DNA from: Jacaranda mimosifolia
Lineage: Eukaryota > Streptophyta > Magnoliopsida > Lamiales > Bignoniaceae
Assembly: GCA_018894105.1 (NCBI GenBank)
Contig: CM032117.1
Location: 33,708,501 to 33,772,500, forward strand
Direction: 5' to 3'
DNA length: 64,000 bases
Part shown: piece after piece, positions 12,470-23,862 of the stretch
Layout of the letters: every line of letters starts with the position of its first letter
How positions within the stretch are numbered: position 1 is the first letter of the stretch
The notes under the pieces: model-generated
What the model was told of the DNA's origin: nothing
Database searches by the model: none
What the model saw: only the letters and a program-made list of their open reading frames with translations
Position numbers and translations under genes: made by a program

Positions 12470-13493
12470 TTGTTGAATCTTCAGAAAATTGCAAAACTTA
12501 AACAATGAGCTAAATTAATTGCTAGGTACGTTAATGTTCAATGCTATCTCTATAGTAGATCGTTTTTTATAACTCCATATTGAATTTTGATAAATACTCA
12601 ATATGTGTATGTGCATTTGTCAATACAATTTAATTTTACATATCTTGCACCATGTATAATGTGTACATATAAACTTTTCATATAAGGAGTACTATTAAAT
12701 AGCATATATAATTTATTACAATTTAATTTTAAGTATTACGTTATTTTATTCCATGACTTATCTTTTATTCCATCATATAACCTGTAAATCAAGTTAAATC
12801 ATAGTTAAGAAAACTCCTAAATCTATGTTAAAAATCTAAAAAAATATATGTAATAAAATAATCTAAACACACAATTTACTATTTAAAAATATAAAATATT
12901 TATTTTTTTCTCCATTTCTATTTCATCATTCTCTTGGTGCATTAAAGATTTTTTTTTTCTTCACGGTGCATGAATGTGTAATACTTGTATACAACAACGA
13001 TATATAATTGATGCAATTTTGTAAGTGTTATCCTATATCCAATAATCTTTTGATATATGCAACGTTTATATTTTTGTTTTAGTTCTTCTTTGTCTCTTTC
13101 AAATGAAAATAATAAAGAATGTGAAAATGAATTTATTCCATCATTATTATATAAGAAGCTTATTTATAGAATATATGATTTGCAAATTTTAATCATTTTA
13201 CTATTGTATTTTGTCCTAAAATGAGAATGGGATTATGTAACATTCATAAAAATATATATTTAGTTTCAATTAATAAAATGTGCTCTAAATTGCCACCTAA
13301 AATTATGTTCCTAATTGATATTTTACTTTTACTTTTATTATTTATATTTAGTGGTTTCAACTCAATTTAATTTTTGGTGTTAATTTTGTATAAAAATATA
13401 AATTATGTTTATTGTTGGATTATAATAATAAATGTAATAATGTTAATTTGTGAGTCCCATTACTATATATTTATTGTTGAATTATTAATAATA

Positions 13494-14235
13494 TGTAACA
13501 CCCTTGAAATTTGGTATTTCGAATAATAAGAATTTAGAAATCAAGATATTGATTGGTCGCATTTTAGGGCTCGAAAAAATAATGAAAGGACTTAATTACA
13601 AGAAAATGGAAAGTATTGGGGTCAAATTGTAATTAGGCAAGACTCAATTGGATGACATTTTCAAATTTTGGGGTTTGCGTGGCATTTATTTTGGTTCAAA
13701 GGGTCGAATGTTAGGCACTAAGATTTTCTGGGGGCCTGATTGAAGGAAGACCAAATCTAGTGGACTCAATTGAAGGATGCTGGAACTTTTTTAGACTAAA
13801 TTGAAAAGTCTTAAAGTTCAATTATATATATTGAAAATTTCAATTCCACCCTAATTTTTCTTCATCTTCACCACTGAGAATCCCATTTTCCCCCTTCGTC
13901 GACAACCCTTTTTCCCGTATCTGCTCCGATAACTTCTTCCTCTCCCTTCCAACTTCACGTTGATACCACATAAACACACAAACCATCAGCGGGTCACCGA
14001 AAAATGAAGCTTGAAGGTTGACCGCGGTGGTGGTGGCAGGCTGAGGCTTTCTGGCGGCGGACAAAGGGTGTTTGTGATGGGTTCAGCTTAAGAGAGCATT
14101 TGGTAAAATTGGTTTTGGATTCCGGCCACCAGCAACGGCGAAAACGGAGGTGACGGACACAGCGGCAGGAAAAAGGTGCAGTGGCTTCGAGGCAGCAATT
14201 GGAGGCTTTCTGAAAGTGCTATGGCCGAGATAAGC
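13494..14235 (+). mobile_element. Truncated forward LTR fragment, Tekay-like family
   Basis: It starts TGTAACACCCTTGAAATTTGG, the 5' end of this LTR family, and runs through the conserved TTAATTACAAG..., GGGGTCAAATTG and TTTGGGGTTTGCGTGG blocks, a TATA-like ATTATATATATTG at 13821 and the start of the C/G-rich leader. Sequence identity to the family fades at about 14235. The rest of the LTR is missing, replaced by the segment leading into the pararetrovirus relic. Confidence 0.75.
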
Positions 14236-14476
14236 CAAACAAATTTAAAATTAAATAGAAAATCTTGAACCAAAGCAACATCCCCAGGCATATATCATAC
14301 AACATAAATGGATTAATCAGAGGATACCAACCTGAATCGCTCAAAATCCAAGGAGATGATGGATGATTCTTCCTATCACAGATTTTCGGCAGTTTCTGGC
14401 ACAGCGGAGAAAAAAGGAGAATATCTTCCAATTCCGACCTCCAAATGAAATGAGGAAAAATTCTCCAGAAAGCTAA
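14236..14476. other. Unassigned segment between LTR fragment and pararetrovirus relic
   Basis: About 240 bases of mixed composition that I cannot match to the LTR family, the tandem unit or the pararetrovirus frame. It may be a diverged LTR leader piece or captured host DNA. No coding evidence. Confidence 0.3.
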
Positions 14477-15076
14477 CTCAAATTCAGATCTAAGTCAAAA
14501 TCCAAAGCCATAAATAGAAAATCACCTAGAGACCAAACAACTTTTTGGGAAGTTAGCAACCCAAAATCAAATGTTTCCATCCCCAAGTTAATAAATTGGA
14601 GTGATGTCACATTTCCAAAAACTTGGGGATTACCTAAAGGAACAACAAATAGACTAACCATAGAAAATAGAGAACTTGAATACATTATACAAAACACTAA
14701 TGGATCCATTGAAGTACAATTTGTTAGATCTCAATCAGAAAATAGATCTAGAATGCAAAATTTAAGAATTAATTCCCCTGAATTAGAATCTTTACCAAGA
14801 TATTCTACAGGATTTACACAAATTGAACCACCTTAAGCTCTTAGAAAAGACAAAGGTATAGCAAAACCTATTTATCACTAATTCACTAGTATTAGTAGAA
14901 TAGAAGATTTTGTTCCAACACCTTCGCAAATTGCAACTTGAACTAAGTTCGAAATAGATAAAGAATTCTTAAAAAAAGATTTTCTTTCAAAATAAAATTA
15001 CCGAAAGAGAAAAGCATATATGGAAAATTTCAAGCCAACACTTAGAGAAGAAATAAAAAATTAATGGTATGAATAT

Positions 15077-15541
15077 ATGGAAGAAATCGAACAAAATATA
15101 TCTTTATTTGAATATTTAGAAAATAAGCAAATAAGTGTACTTATTAAACAAGAAAGAAATTGGACAAAAGAAGACAATTCTATGATAACCTCAGAAAAAC
15201 CACCATTAGAAAATATAGGAATTAGAATAAAGGAAAAAGCTATCTCATTAATTGAATTACCAAAAGATCCTAGTACTACTAAAATCCAACCAAATTCAAC
15301 AATTAAGCAATCAAACTATACAAATTTAATGTTATATACTATAGGCGAACAACTAGATAGAATAGAAGACAAAATTGAAGAAGATGGAAAACAACAAAAC
15401 TATAATAATATTTATAAAGAAAAAAATTTATACATAATAAATCAAGAAACATTACAAAAATACCATTTAAAACGCCTGAATATAAACCATAATTGGGACA
15501 AAATATTGAAGAAGTTCTTGAAGAAATTAAAAAATAGTTGA
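15077..15541 (+). pseudogene. Pararetrovirus linker region between movement and coat protein
   Basis: A 154-residue open stretch in the same frame as the movement-protein remnant at 14477. It is rich in Lys, Glu, Asn and Ile with no motif I recognise. Its position between the movement-protein end and the coat protein suggests the variable linker of the polyprotein. The ATG at 15077 is probably an internal methionine exposed by upstream stops, not a real start. Confidence 0.55.
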
Positions 15542-15737
15542 AAGAACTAAGTAAAGGAAAAGCAAAGGCAGAGAATGTTAATGTATTACAAGAAATGAGG
15601 CTGAAACTGAAGAAGAACAAGAAGATAATAATAATGTTAATCCTATTATTAATAGAACTTCAAATAATCTTGCAAAACCATACAAGCAAAACAAAAATTA
15701 TTATTGTAGACCAATTTATCCAGATTTACAAATAGAA

Positions 15738-16438
15738 GAAGTACAAAATTATAGATCATTTTTAGGAAATTCAATATATGAATGGACAATAGATGGATTA
15801 TCTGAATATCAAATTATTACACTTTCAAAACAAATGACCATAGTAGCAAATGTTTATAAAGAAAAGAATAAAGTCTCTGAAGAAGATGCTGCAAAAAACT
15901 TAATCTTAGGATTTAATGGAATTTTAAAAAATTGGTGGGATACTATAAATGATGCAAGCAAAAACATTATATTAAAAAGCTATGAAAAGGATGCTAATGG
16001 AACCATGATATTACATCCAACATATAATGTATCAATCCCTAATGCTGTTGAATTTTTAATCTATACAACATTAATAAATTTTATAGGAGATCCACAAATG
16101 TATGAACAAAGGAATTCCCAAATATTGGAAAATCTGACTTGCAAATCACTTCAACATTTCAGGTGGTATAAATATACCTTTCTTGCCAAAGTATACCAAT
16201 TAGAAGATTCCCATTCTTATTATTGGAAAGAAAGATTTATAGCAGGATTACAAAGATTATTTGCTAAAAAAGTTAGAGATCAAATTAAGAATACAGAAAA
16301 CCAAAAATTAGGCAATTTATCTTATGGAGAAATTATTGCCCAAATAAATAGAGTAGGATTACAATTATGTAATGATTTAAGATTAAAATCACAAATGAAA
16401 AAACAACAAATAAGTTCTAGAAAAGAATTAGAATGATT
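15738..16438 (+). pseudogene. Pararetrovirus coat protein segment
   Basis: The frame is open from upstream of the ATG at 15834 (EWTIDGLSEYQIITLSKQM precedes and overlaps it) to the stop at 16434-16436. Family features are in order: NLILGFNGILKNWWD near 15900, LINFIGDPQMYEQRNSQIL near 16080, FRWYKYTFLAKVY near 16160, and YYWKERFIAGLQRLFAKKVR near 16220, then a GLQLCNDLRLK block. This is the conserved capsid core of Petuvirus/Florendovirus-like polyproteins. The stretch after 16436 is shifted and broken before the zinc knuckle. Confidence 0.85.
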
Positions 16439-16609
16439 TGGATTTGAAAAAATTAGATCACCAAGAACGCCTAAAAAGCATTATGATAAAGGAAGAAATA
16501 AAAAAAAGAATTATAGGAGACAAGACAACAACAATTTTGAGAAAAAACCTAAATAGAAAAACTATAAAAGAAACTATAAAAATCCTAAAAAGATAAATCA
16601 CAAATAAAA

Positions 16610-16696
16610 TGTAAGAATTGTGGAAAAATGGGACATTATGCTAACACTTGTTGGGCAAGAAAAAAGATAAACAAATTAAAACTAGCAGAACAATAA
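16610..16696 (+). pseudogene. CCHC zinc knuckle of the pararetrovirus coat protein
   Basis: The translation CKNCGKMGHYANTC starting at 16610 fits C-X2-C-X4-H-X4-C, the RNA-binding knuckle that closes the coat region in caulimovirids. A basic tail follows, with a TAA at 16694-16696. A lysine-rich stretch with stops lies between the capsid core and this motif. Confidence 0.8.
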
Positions 16697-17208
16697 AAAA
16701 AAGAAATAATAATAAAATTTTAATTTTAAAATGAGGTAATAAAATACTGAACTAACTAAAGGGACATTAAATATTTTATAATATCTAACTATACATATAA
16801 TATAAGGTGAATATATCAATTCATAATTTTAATTTGTAAACTTGTAGTATTATTAATTCTGAAAACTAATAAAATTTATTTAAGAAATCAAACTGAATTA
16901 AACCTTGAATCTTAAAACACTACAACTTTATCAACTTTAAACTTAAAAATAATAATAGAAAATATATTAATTGATTAATATTGTTAATGTTCAAATATCT
17001 AAAATTAAATACCAATATTCAATATCCATCATAAAATTTAATTTTTTAAAGTTATATCAAAAATATAATATGCAACAATATTAAGTACAAAAATATGAAT
17101 TTTAGAGTCATACATAATAAACTAGTGAATAATTAAATTTTTAATATAAAGTTTTTAAAAAGTTTACAATTTAAAGTATAAATTTTTATAACTAAGTAAA
17201 AGTTTAAA
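16697..17208. other. AT-rich non-coding segment
   Basis: About 500 bases of very AT-rich DNA between the pararetrovirus relic and the resumption of the 2-kb tandem unit at about 17209 (TTGAATTTTGATAAATACTT). No frame, repeat or element end recognised. Confidence 0.5.
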
Positions 17209-18173
17209 GTTGAATTTTGATAAATACTTAATATGTGTGCATGCGTTTATCAATACAATTTAATTTAACATATCTTGCACCGTATGTATGTGTACATATA
17301 AACTTTTCATATAAGGAGTACTATTATAATAACATATATATAATTTATTACAATTTAATTTTAAGTATTACATTATATTATTTCATGACTTATCTTTTAT
17401 TCCATCATATAACCTGTAAATCAAGTCAAATCATAGTTAAGAAAAGTCCTAAATCCATGTTAAAAATCTCAAAAAATATATGTACTAAAATAATTTAGAT
17501 ACACAATTCACTATTTAAAAATATAAAAATATTTATTTTTTTCTCCATTTCTGTTTCATCATTCTCTTGGTGCATTAAAGATTATTATTTTTTTCTTCAA
17601 GGTGCATGTATGTGTAATACTCGGATACAACAAGATAGCATTTAACGATATATAACTGATGCAATTTTGTAAGTGTTAGCCTACATCCAATAATCTTTTG
17701 ATATATGCAACATTTATATTTTTGTTTTAGTTCTTCTTTGTCTCTTTCAAATGAAAATAATACAGAATGTGAGAATGAATTTATTCCATCACTATTATAT
17801 AAGAAACTCATTTATAGAATATATGATTTGCAAATTTTAATCATTTTACTATTGTATTTTGTCCTAAAATGAAAATGGGATTATGTAAAATTCACAAAAA
17901 TATATATTTAGTTTCAATTAATAAAATGTGCCCTAAATTGCCACCTAAAGTTAAGGTCCTAATTGATTGTACTTTTACTTTTATTCTTTATTTTTGGTGG
18001 TTTCAACTCAATTTAATTTTTGGTGTTAATTTTTGTATAAAAATATAAATAATATTTATTGTTGGATTATTAATAATAAATGTAATAATGTTAATTTGTG
18101 GGTCCCATTACTATATATTTATTGTTGAAATATTAATAATAAATGTGATAATGTTAATTTATGAGTTATGTAC

Positions 18174-21167
18174 TGTGACACCCCACTTAGGTAACCCAAA
18201 GGTGAAATATCAGAACATTTCAAACATAGTTTGGAACCTAAAATACAAGCACTAGGCCCATAAAATTCTTTTCAAATTTCAAGTTTTCAGAAGTATCGGT
18301 AATTCAACTTAACTAATTCTTCAAAATATTAACATACATGCTAGCTCAATACTTTTATATTCAACAAATATATACACAACCTCAAAGTGTCAATGTCAAA
18401 CCTGACATATTACAAAGCCTCTAAGTTCATATGTAACATTCTAAGAACCCATATATATATATATGAACACCTATTCTGTTACAAAAGAGTATTTCTTCGT
18501 CCCAAGTCAGAACTTACGTCTTTTCCTTAACCCTGTCTGAAAATAAGGAAAAAAAAATGGAGGTAAGTCCAATGGACTTAGTGAGGGATATATATCAAGC
18601 GGTAACAGAAACCTATCAAGGGAAGAACATCTCAACATATTTAAAATCATCAAACAATATAGGTACAATTACGATTGAATCAAGAATGAGAACAACAAAT
18701 AGGAAACTCTCTTTCTTTATTGCTCCAAGAACAGATTACAATCAAGCAAGATATAAGTACGAGCAAGCAAACCCTTATAGTATATGCATTCCAACAAAAC
18801 GAGTTAAAATATGCATATCAGATCACCTTATACCAATCAAATAAGTACTTCCATAGCATGGCAGCTTGGCATACAATTGGTGTGCCCATACGGATTGTAT
18901 GGCACATTGCGGATACCTAAGCGAACTGCTTAGCATATCGTGGATACCTATGCGGACTGCATAGCGTATCCTGGACACCCAGGCAGACTGCAAGACGTGT
19001 CCCAAGTATCCCACCATTCCGTGTAGGATTGACACTCGACCCAAGTACTATCTCCAAGCAAGTACAATAAGTACCAATCAAGCAATTAGAGTTGCTGACG
19101 AGGCAATATATGAACAACTAGCAAGTACAGTTAAGCCAACTGGCTAGATAATAGGATACAAATGAGCGAGTATGCCAGCAAGGCATCTGATGACAATTCA
19201 AGACAAAAACAAGTACCGAACAATTACAAGAACCAATCAAGACAAGTACCAAACACGACAAAAAGGAGTTCTGGGTGCCAGAAAGAACAAGAACTAACTT
19301 AACAGAGTGACAACAAGTATTAACCCTCATAGGGGTATACAATCAAATAACAGATAACGAGCAAGTACCAATCAAGTTAGATTCCAATAAATGAGCAAGT
19401 ACGAATCAAGCAATTTACGAGTAGGTGCAATCAAGCAAATTAACCCTCACAAGGGCTATGCCACAAGAATAGGTAGGTATAGCAAGGCTAAAATTGGCAG
19501 ACCCTCACCTCTTGTAGTCTCAGAGAAAGCTACCATAATCTGCCGTCTACTAGTCCTCGGGTCCAAATTCCACTTCACCTAACCAAAATAGTATAATTAC
19601 AGTCAAAATCCATATTTGACTCTCAGTACATCACTATCATGCTTCTCATTAATCCAAATTCACCAATTAACCTATTAACATGATAGTTTAAAGCTTCAGT
19701 TTTCATATTAATTCACTTATCAGGATATAGACTAGTCCTTAATTACATAATCTTTTCATAATATCAACCTAAAGTCACAATGATTGCTTAATTCTTCATA
19801 ATTAATCTCAACAATTGCCACTTAGGTCATAAATCTCCAACTTAGGGTTTTCTCACTTAAATAATTACAATAAATTCCAAGATTATCATAAAATGGTACA
19901 ATCCAATCTTTCTTAAATCAAACTGGTACATGCATATACTGAGTCTTAGTCCCATCGACTCAAATTGCCAAATTATCATATCACTAATTCCCATTTCATA
20001 AATCATAGTTAAATTACTTAATTATCTCAAATAATCCCAACATTACATAAAATAATATAGATCCGGGCCCACTAACTACACTATAGCCATCCATGCATGG
20101 ACTCAATATATATATATATATATATACAATCACCATGATGATCTCCTTTCATAACTAACACAAGATTTAAACAATACTATACAACGTGTATATATATATA
20201 TTAATCAATTCTTTTCCCAACTCTATTACCCACAAATCACTCAATCGAGACCTCGAATTCACTAACTGAAAAAACCACCGTGATGAGAGGAAGAAACTGT
20301 CCTCTGACTACCACCGTGTTGCCGCGGCTGCCCGCCCTCACTCGAAAATCTCAAGACCACCACCACCAGTTGCGCTTCAGCTCTTTGAACCGAAAGCCCA
20401 AACCAATTTTTCCAATTTCTGCCAGGAAGGGCCTCAATTGCAGTTCCAATTGTTCAATGCTGCTATTCACCACCGTGAAGTTCTTCTTCAATTTCGTCCC
20501 CATCGGTGGTCAGAATTGAAAATAGAAGCTATCAGTGAGGTCCTTGAGTTGAGGGCTACAAGACCCACTACCTAGAAGTCTGTTTCCGTTGCTAATGGTG
20601 TCGTGCCGTTGAGCTCCGCCGCGTGTCTTTTTCAAGCTTAAATTTTGGTGGCTTCGTTAGTCAGTTTTGGAAGATTCAGGTATGGCTGTGTTCGTCGGGA
20701 TGAGGAAAAGCAAATGGTAGGTTTAGTTTGGTTGTTTCTGGCTCGCCGAAAAAAATTACTATAAAAGGAGAGGCTTGATGCATGCGGGGAGAAAAATAAA
20801 AAATGAGGAAGAAGAAGGAGTTGACCAAGACTTAAAATGCAATTTTTTGAAACTTATAGTTTTACCCCAAAACTTAAATCAGATCTTCAGTTGGGTCCTT
20901 CAACACTTCAAAGCTTCTCTTTTTGGTCCCATATTAATATAGTGCCTCATTTGGCCCTTTTGACCCAAATTAATTACCCTGCAACCCCAAAACTTCTTAA
21001 AATGTGATCCAATCAAGTCTTGCTTAATTGCGCTTTGTCCCCAAAACTTTTAAAATTCTTGCAACTAAGTTCTTTTTATTATTTTCCGACCCCTAAAATC
21101 CTACCAATCAATATCTTGAATTCTAAATCCGTATTTTTCCAAAATACCGAATTTCAGGGGTGTTACA
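18174..21167 (-). mobile_element. Solo LTR of the Tekay-like family, reverse orientation, 2994 bp
   Basis: It begins TGTGACACCCCACTTAGG and ends CAGGGGTGTTACA, flanked by TGTAC at 18169-18173 and 21168-21172. Excision restores a continuous 2-kb unit (GAGTTATGTAC joined to TTACTTTATATT). It carries family landmarks: GTAAGTCCAATGGACTTAGTGAGGG at about 18563, a stem-loop array at 18886-18994, AACCCTCA cores near 19325 and 19440, a C/G-rich leader at about 20270-20700, and the CAAAACTT-rich end. No internal region remains. Confidence 0.92.
18886..18994 (-). repeat. Stem-loop tandem array, 31-bp spacing
   Basis: Three units exactly 31 bp apart each form a 6-bp inverted repeat around a 5-base loop: CCATAC/GTATGG (18886-18902), CTAAGC/GCTTAG (18917-18933) and CTATGC/GCATAG (18948-18964). 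The loops are GGATT, GAACT and GGACT. A fourth unit at 18979-18995 has lost its pairing. Stem sequence changes between units but complementarity is kept. Confidence 0.8.
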
Positions 21168-22686
21168 TGTACTTACTTTATATTACATTAACAAGATAAT
21201 GATTATTAAATTTATTGTGAATTTCATTATTAATTTTATGTCTGACCAGTCAAATTATGTTGAGATAAATATTATTTATGAATTTGGTGTGATTCACATT
21301 ATCATGAACGATAAAAATATATTATTTAGTTAATTACTGAATCTTAATAATAATAATAATAATAATAATAAAAATAAAATTAGCAGATACTTTGGATTTG
21401 AATATGATGTATATATACTTTTAAAAAACAATAGAAGTAATGTTATCACATGATAAATAATCTTATTTTCAGTTTTTAATTAGTATTAAAAAAGAAGATG
21501 AGTTCAAACGAAGAATCAATGGTAGGATATCATATTTCCTTGTTTATTAGTGGAAGGTTTCGTCTTTCCAACACAAGTTTGTGATTCTATCGCCACTCTC
21601 ATTCAACTTTGTGGTAGAATATAAATTTTGATTTGAGTAAGAATAAACAAGAATATACTCTAATTTGCTAGTTGAAATCAATTTAAATTTTATCCTAGAA
21701 TTTCATGTAAATGAAGTTTTGAATACATCATATTTGTTTATGTTTTAATTTTCTCCTTGATTTAATTAATAGATGTCTACTTCTTTCTTTAAAAAAATAT
21801 ACATGTGTACTATTTGCATTATTATAAAATAAATGTTCATTTCCCACTCTAAACTAGCGATTATTTATCTATATTCGATTTTTTCTTTAATTCAACGGTC
21901 CAAATTTTGGCTATACAATATCTCAAATTGAAAGCATTGGGCTTTCCAATATGCTGATTCCCTAATATGGCATATGGGTTAGAAAATGCATAAATGGCAG
22001 GACATTAAATATGTATCCTTGATTTTAAAGAAATAATTTGTTGCTTCAGTTTTCATTTTTTTCCCCATTGATCTATATGTATATTTATATTTTCTAGGAC
22101 TCCTTGTTGAATCTTCATAAAATTTCAAAAATTAAACAATGAGCTAAATTAATTGCTAGGCAAGTTAATTTTCCAGTTTTTTCCTATGTTAACATCTCTC
22201 TATAATATATCAGTTTTTATAACTCCATATTGAATTTTGATAAATACTCAATATGTGTATGTGCGTTTGTCAATACAATTTAATTTAACATATCTTGCAC
22301 CATATGTATGTGTACATATAAACTTTTCATATAAGGAGTACTATTATAATAACATATATAATTTATTACAATTTAATTTTAAGTATTACATTATATTATT
22401 CCATGACTTACCTTTTATTCCATCATATAACTTGTAATTCAAGTCAAATCATAGTTAAGAAAAGTCCTAAATCCATGTTAAAAATCTCAAAAAATATATG
22501 TACTAATAAAATCTAGACACACAATTCACTATTTAAAAATATAGAAATATTTATTTTTTTCTCCATTTCTGTTTCATCATTCTCTTGGTGCATTAAAAAT
22601 TAATTTTTTTTCCTTCAAGGTGCATGTATGTGTAAGACTCGTATACAACAAGATAGTATTTAACGATATATAATTGATGCAATTTT

Positions 22687-23354
22687 GTAAGTGTTATCCT
22701 ATATCCAATAATCTTTTGATATATGCAACATTTATATTTTTGTTTTAGTTCTTCTTTGTCTCTTTCAAATGAAAATAATACAGAATGAGAAAATGAAATT
22801 ATTCCATCACTATTATTAAGAAACTTATTTATAGAATATATGATTTGCAAATTTTAATCATTTTACTATTGTATTTTGTCCTAAAATGAAAATGGGATTA
22901 TGTAACATTCATAAAAATATATATTTAGTTTCAATTAATAAAATGTGCTCTAAATTGCCACCTAAAGTTAAGGTCCTAATTGATTGTAATTTTACTTTTA
23001 TTCTTTATTTTTGGTGGTTTCAACTCAATTTAATTTTTGGTTTTAATTTTTGTATAAAAATATAAATCATATTTATTGTTGGATTATTAATAATAAATGT
23101 AATAATGTTAATTTTTGGGTCCCATTACTATATATTTATTGTTGAAATATTAATAATTAATGTGATAATGTTAATTTATGAGTTCTATACTTTCTTTATA
23201 TTTCATTAACAAGATAATGATTATTAAATTTATTGTGAGTTTCATTATTGATTTGATGTCTCACCAGTCAAATTATGTTGAGATAAATATTATTTATGAA
23301 TTTGGTGTGGTTCACATTATCATGAAAGATAAAAATATATTATTTAGTTAATTA

Positions 23355-23387
<33 letters not shown>

Positions 23388-23458
23388 TATTATTATTATT
23401 AGTAGATACTTTGGATTTGAATATGATGTATATATACTTTTAAAAAACAATAGAAGTT
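22687..23458. repeat. Unit 4 of the ~2.0-kb tandem repeat, left part
   Basis: It matches unit 3 from GTAAGTGTTATCC through AAAAACAATAGAAG, then stops where the 37-kb nest begins. The rest of the unit resumes at 60647. About 235 bases of unit sequence expected at the junction are missing on the right. It holds an (AAT)n(ATT)n tract at about 23358-23400. Confidence 0.82.
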
Positions 23459-23862
23459 GTGGCACCCCCACATCGAGATAACACCTAAGTTGAGGCACCA
23501 CTCTAGTTCAGACATAAATCTTAATTCATAAATAAGCAATACAGTCAATATCCCATTAGAAAATTTTTCAAAACATATTAGAGACATCTAGCAACGGATT
23601 TCAAACTTAAACAATCTCATGAAAATACTAAGTGCATATCATGGAAGGTCTCATAACATTCAACATAATATTTACATGCCTTGAGTCATAATTTCATTTT
23701 ACATATCACAACATTTCTAAGATAAGGCTTCGCATTCAAGGGAACCCATATGCATATACACATCCATTCTATTGCAAAATTTCATTCACCGATCCAACAC
23801 TGAAATCCAAGTCCATCACCTGATCCTGTCTAAGAGAATCAAAGATAAACGGGGGAGGGGGT
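23459..23862 (-). mobile_element. Reverse LTR fragment, terminal 400 bp only
   Basis: Starts TGTGGCACCCCCACATCGAG and matches the first 400 bases of the LTR at 42199 closely by eye, including AGTCAATATCCCATTAGAAAA and ATCACCTGATC. After GGGGGAGGGGGTTAAG the orientation of the LTR sequence flips. Confidence 0.8.

Larger units (their letters stand above)
6703..13020. repeat. Unit 1 of the ~2.0-kb tandem repeat, split by three insertions
   Basis: The unit is phased here on GTAAGTGTTATCCTATATCC. Unit 1 is interrupted by a Tourist-like MITE (6874-7209), a solo LTR (7523-8373) and a 3.2-kb solo LTR (9295-12469). Subtracting these and their duplications leaves about 1.94 kb. It aligns by eye with the copies starting at 13021, 17669 and 22687: the same TTTTGTTTTAGTTCTTCTTTG, TTGTGATTCTATCGCCACTC and CATTGATCTATATGTATA landmarks occur in the same order. 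No open frame is conserved across copies, so the unit appears non-coding. Confidence 0.85.
14477..16696 (+). pseudogene. Endogenous pararetrovirus (Caulimoviridae, Petuvirus/Florendovirus-like) polyprotein relic
   Basis: A relic of a plant pararetrovirus ORF covering the end of the movement-protein region, a linker, the coat protein and its zinc knuckle. From 14477 one frame is open to a stop at 14834-14836. It resembles movement-protein C-termini of this family (INWSDVTFPKTW). The same frame then carries several further stops up to the next open stretch at 15077-15541. The coat-protein segment follows in another frame, so there is at least one frameshift between about 15540 and 15740. The knuckle ends at 16694-16696. 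Protease, reverse transcriptase and RNase H are absent. The fused order of movement and coat regions agrees with Petuvirus/Florendovirus-type viruses. It is dead and partial. Confidence 0.8.
13021..17668. repeat. Unit 2 of the ~2.0-kb tandem repeat, middle lost
   Basis: The left part is 13021-13493 and the right part is 17209-17668. Between them the unit is replaced by a composite insertion (LTR fragment, pararetrovirus relic, AT-rich DNA), and more than 1 kb of the unit is missing compared with unit 3. The left part matches 17669-18150 and the right part matches 22225-22686 almost base for base by eye. Confidence 0.8.
17669..22686. repeat. Unit 3 of the ~2.0-kb tandem repeat, split by one solo LTR
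   Basis: The two parts, 17669-18173 and 21173-22686, total 2019 bp once the solo LTR (18174-21167) and its duplication are removed. This is the cleanest copy and defines the period. It is non-coding and AT-rich. An (AAT)n tract sits at about 21345-21375, at a site that also varies in units 1 and 4. Confidence 0.88.

Noticed and set aside
16697..17208. Continuation of the pararetrovirus into protease and polymerase
   Set aside because: No protease or RT motif could be seen in any forward frame; the segment is low-complexity AT-rich DNA.
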